From the NCBI GenBank assembly GCA_948744995.1, contig CAPZCD010000050.1, positions 1 through 7,581 on the forward strand: a stretch of DNA of 7,581 nucleotides. The letters run 5' to 3'. A program made the position numbers and the translations under genes. This document shows positions 6,834 to 7,581 of the stretch, one piece after another. The notes under the pieces were generated by a model, which searched no databases, was not told where the DNA came from, and was given only the letters and a program-made list of their open reading frames with translations. Origin of the DNA: an uncultured Rickettsiales bacterium. GTDB taxonomy: Bacteria > Pseudomonadota > Alphaproteobacteria > Rickettsiales > UBA1997. Position 1 is the stretch's first letter. Every line of letters starts with the position of its first letter.

Positions 6834-6874
6834 TTTCCCCTATACTACCTATAACATAGGCAGTATAGGGGAAA
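6834..6874 (-). terminator. Long hairpin downstream of the barrel gene, probable terminator
   Basis: A 19-base arm at 6834-6852 pairs with 6856-6874 across a 3-base loop. The only imperfect position (6847 with 6861) is an A-C mismatch on the plus strand. In minus-strand RNA it becomes a G-U pair, so the structure is fully paired only in the direction of the barrel and 391-residue genes. In that direction the stem is followed by AAAAAC and then UUUUA, a modest U-tract. It begins 29 bases past the barrel stop codon. Confidence 0.6.
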
Positions 6875-6902
6875 TATCTGGTTATTTATTTCTAATCCCC
6901 CC

Positions 6903-7541
6903 CTAAAACTTTAACTTTCCACCAATACTAAAACCAATATTATATATTTTATCTGTATTGTAGGAACCATTTGTATCAAAGGTTAAATCAAAATTATTTT
7001 TAACTTTATAACTGAAACCAATAGCAGCATTAATAGCAAAGGTATTTTTATTACCATCAATTGTAATAATTTTACTGTTATTAGGAGTAATAACTGTAGT
7101 AGAAGAATTACTATTTCTTATGTTAAAGTTATATTCTCCATTTAGAGATACTCTAACATTTAGATTATTATTAAAGAAATTTCTACCATATGCTATTCCA
7201 ACTATAGGAGTTATAACATTAGCAGAATAGGAAACATCATTTCTATTGATATGATTATATCTTACACCTAACATAGGTATTAATACATCATTTGCTGATA
7301 ATTTGATTTTATGACCTAATCTGGTATCAAAAGATATTAAACTTATGTTATGTTTATTATCATTATTACTATCTTTTAAATTACCATAGGTAGCTATAAC
7401 AGTAATAAAGTTATTTCTAAAGCTATTACCAATACTAATATTATCAATATTAGAATATAAAGAGATATTATTGTAATTAGTAAAACCATAGGTATAAGCT
7501 AAACCTACTTTATAATCATTATTTTTGGCTCTGGTCTCCAT
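6903..7541 (-). CDS. Autotransporter-type outer-membrane beta-barrel, C-terminal fragment
   Basis: The 212 residues alternate polar and apolar positions in repeated short strands. Examples are YKVGLAYTYGF at 10, VLIPMLGVRYNHINRNDVSY at 86, ITPIVGIAYGRNFF at 110, LNVRVSLNGEYNF at 127 and FAINAAIGFSYKV at 168. The chain ends IGFSIGGKLKF, with the terminal Phe typical of barrels inserted by the BAM complex. The pattern matches the C-terminal translocator domain of autotransporters such as Rickettsia Sca proteins. It is shorter than a usual 12-stranded domain (about 260-280 residues). It has no signal peptide, passenger or linker helix. In frame, only eight codons precede the ATG before a TAA at 7566-7568. 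No convincing Shine-Dalgarno sequence supports the ATG at 7541. It is therefore best read as the 3' end of a disrupted autotransporter gene whose front lies beyond the window. A stand-alone small barrel is the alternative. Confidence 0.7.
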   Translation of the reverse strand: METRAKNNDYKVGLAYTYGFTNYNNISLYSNIDNISIGNSFRNNFITVIATYGNLKDSNNDNKHNISLISFDTRLGHKIKLSANDVLIPMLGVRYNHINRNDVSYSANVITPIVGIAYGRNFFNNNLNVRVSLNGEYNFNIRNSNSSTTVITPNNSKIITIDGNKNTFAINAAIGFSYKVKNNFDLTFDTNGSYNTDKIYNIGFSIGGKLKF

Positions 7542-7581
7542 TTCTTGATATTTAAATTCTTTAAATTAATATATCTTTATG

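Overview
The window is AT-rich bacterial DNA. It most likely comes from an obligate intracellular or endosymbiotic alphaproteobacterium of the Rickettsiales. Four observations point there: the base composition, the compact prolyl-tRNA synthetase that lacks the large editing insertion of the E. coli enzyme, a C-terminal autotransporter-type beta-barrel resembling Rickettsia surface antigens, and long spacers with almost no Shine-Dalgarno sequences. This placement is an inference; there is no rRNA or other definitive marker.

Layout. Positions 1-209 hold no gene, but contain a good -10 box and a short sequence resembling the ends of a repeat found later. Positions 210-2402 (+) encode a 730-residue protein I do not recognise as a named family. 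It has degenerate MORN-like repeats at the N-terminus, then a cysteine-protease-like core (His405, Asp428, Gln456, Cys462), then a charged helical tail. This looks like a host-directed effector and is the most interesting item in the window. Positions 2550-3692 (+) encode a complete class A DnaJ with a possible heat-shock (RpoH-type) promoter. The 507-base gap at 3693-4199, between the convergent dnaJ and proS, contains a roughly 305-bp element bounded by inverted repeats, with no coding capacity (MITE-like).

On the minus strand follow proS (4200-5465), a 391-residue protein with a faint DUF218/YdcF-like resemblance (5543-6718), and the C-terminal part of an outer-membrane autotransporter barrel (6903-7541). 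The barrel ORF has no signal peptide or passenger and an in-frame stop lies just upstream, so it is probably a remnant. A long hairpin at 6834-6874 separates the last two genes.

DnaJ and ProS are housekeeping proteins for folding and translation. The effector-like protein and the barrel fragment belong to the host-interaction repertoire. Nothing in the arrangement ties the genes into one pathway. The window reads as housekeeping genes interspersed with accessory genes and decayed mobile DNA.
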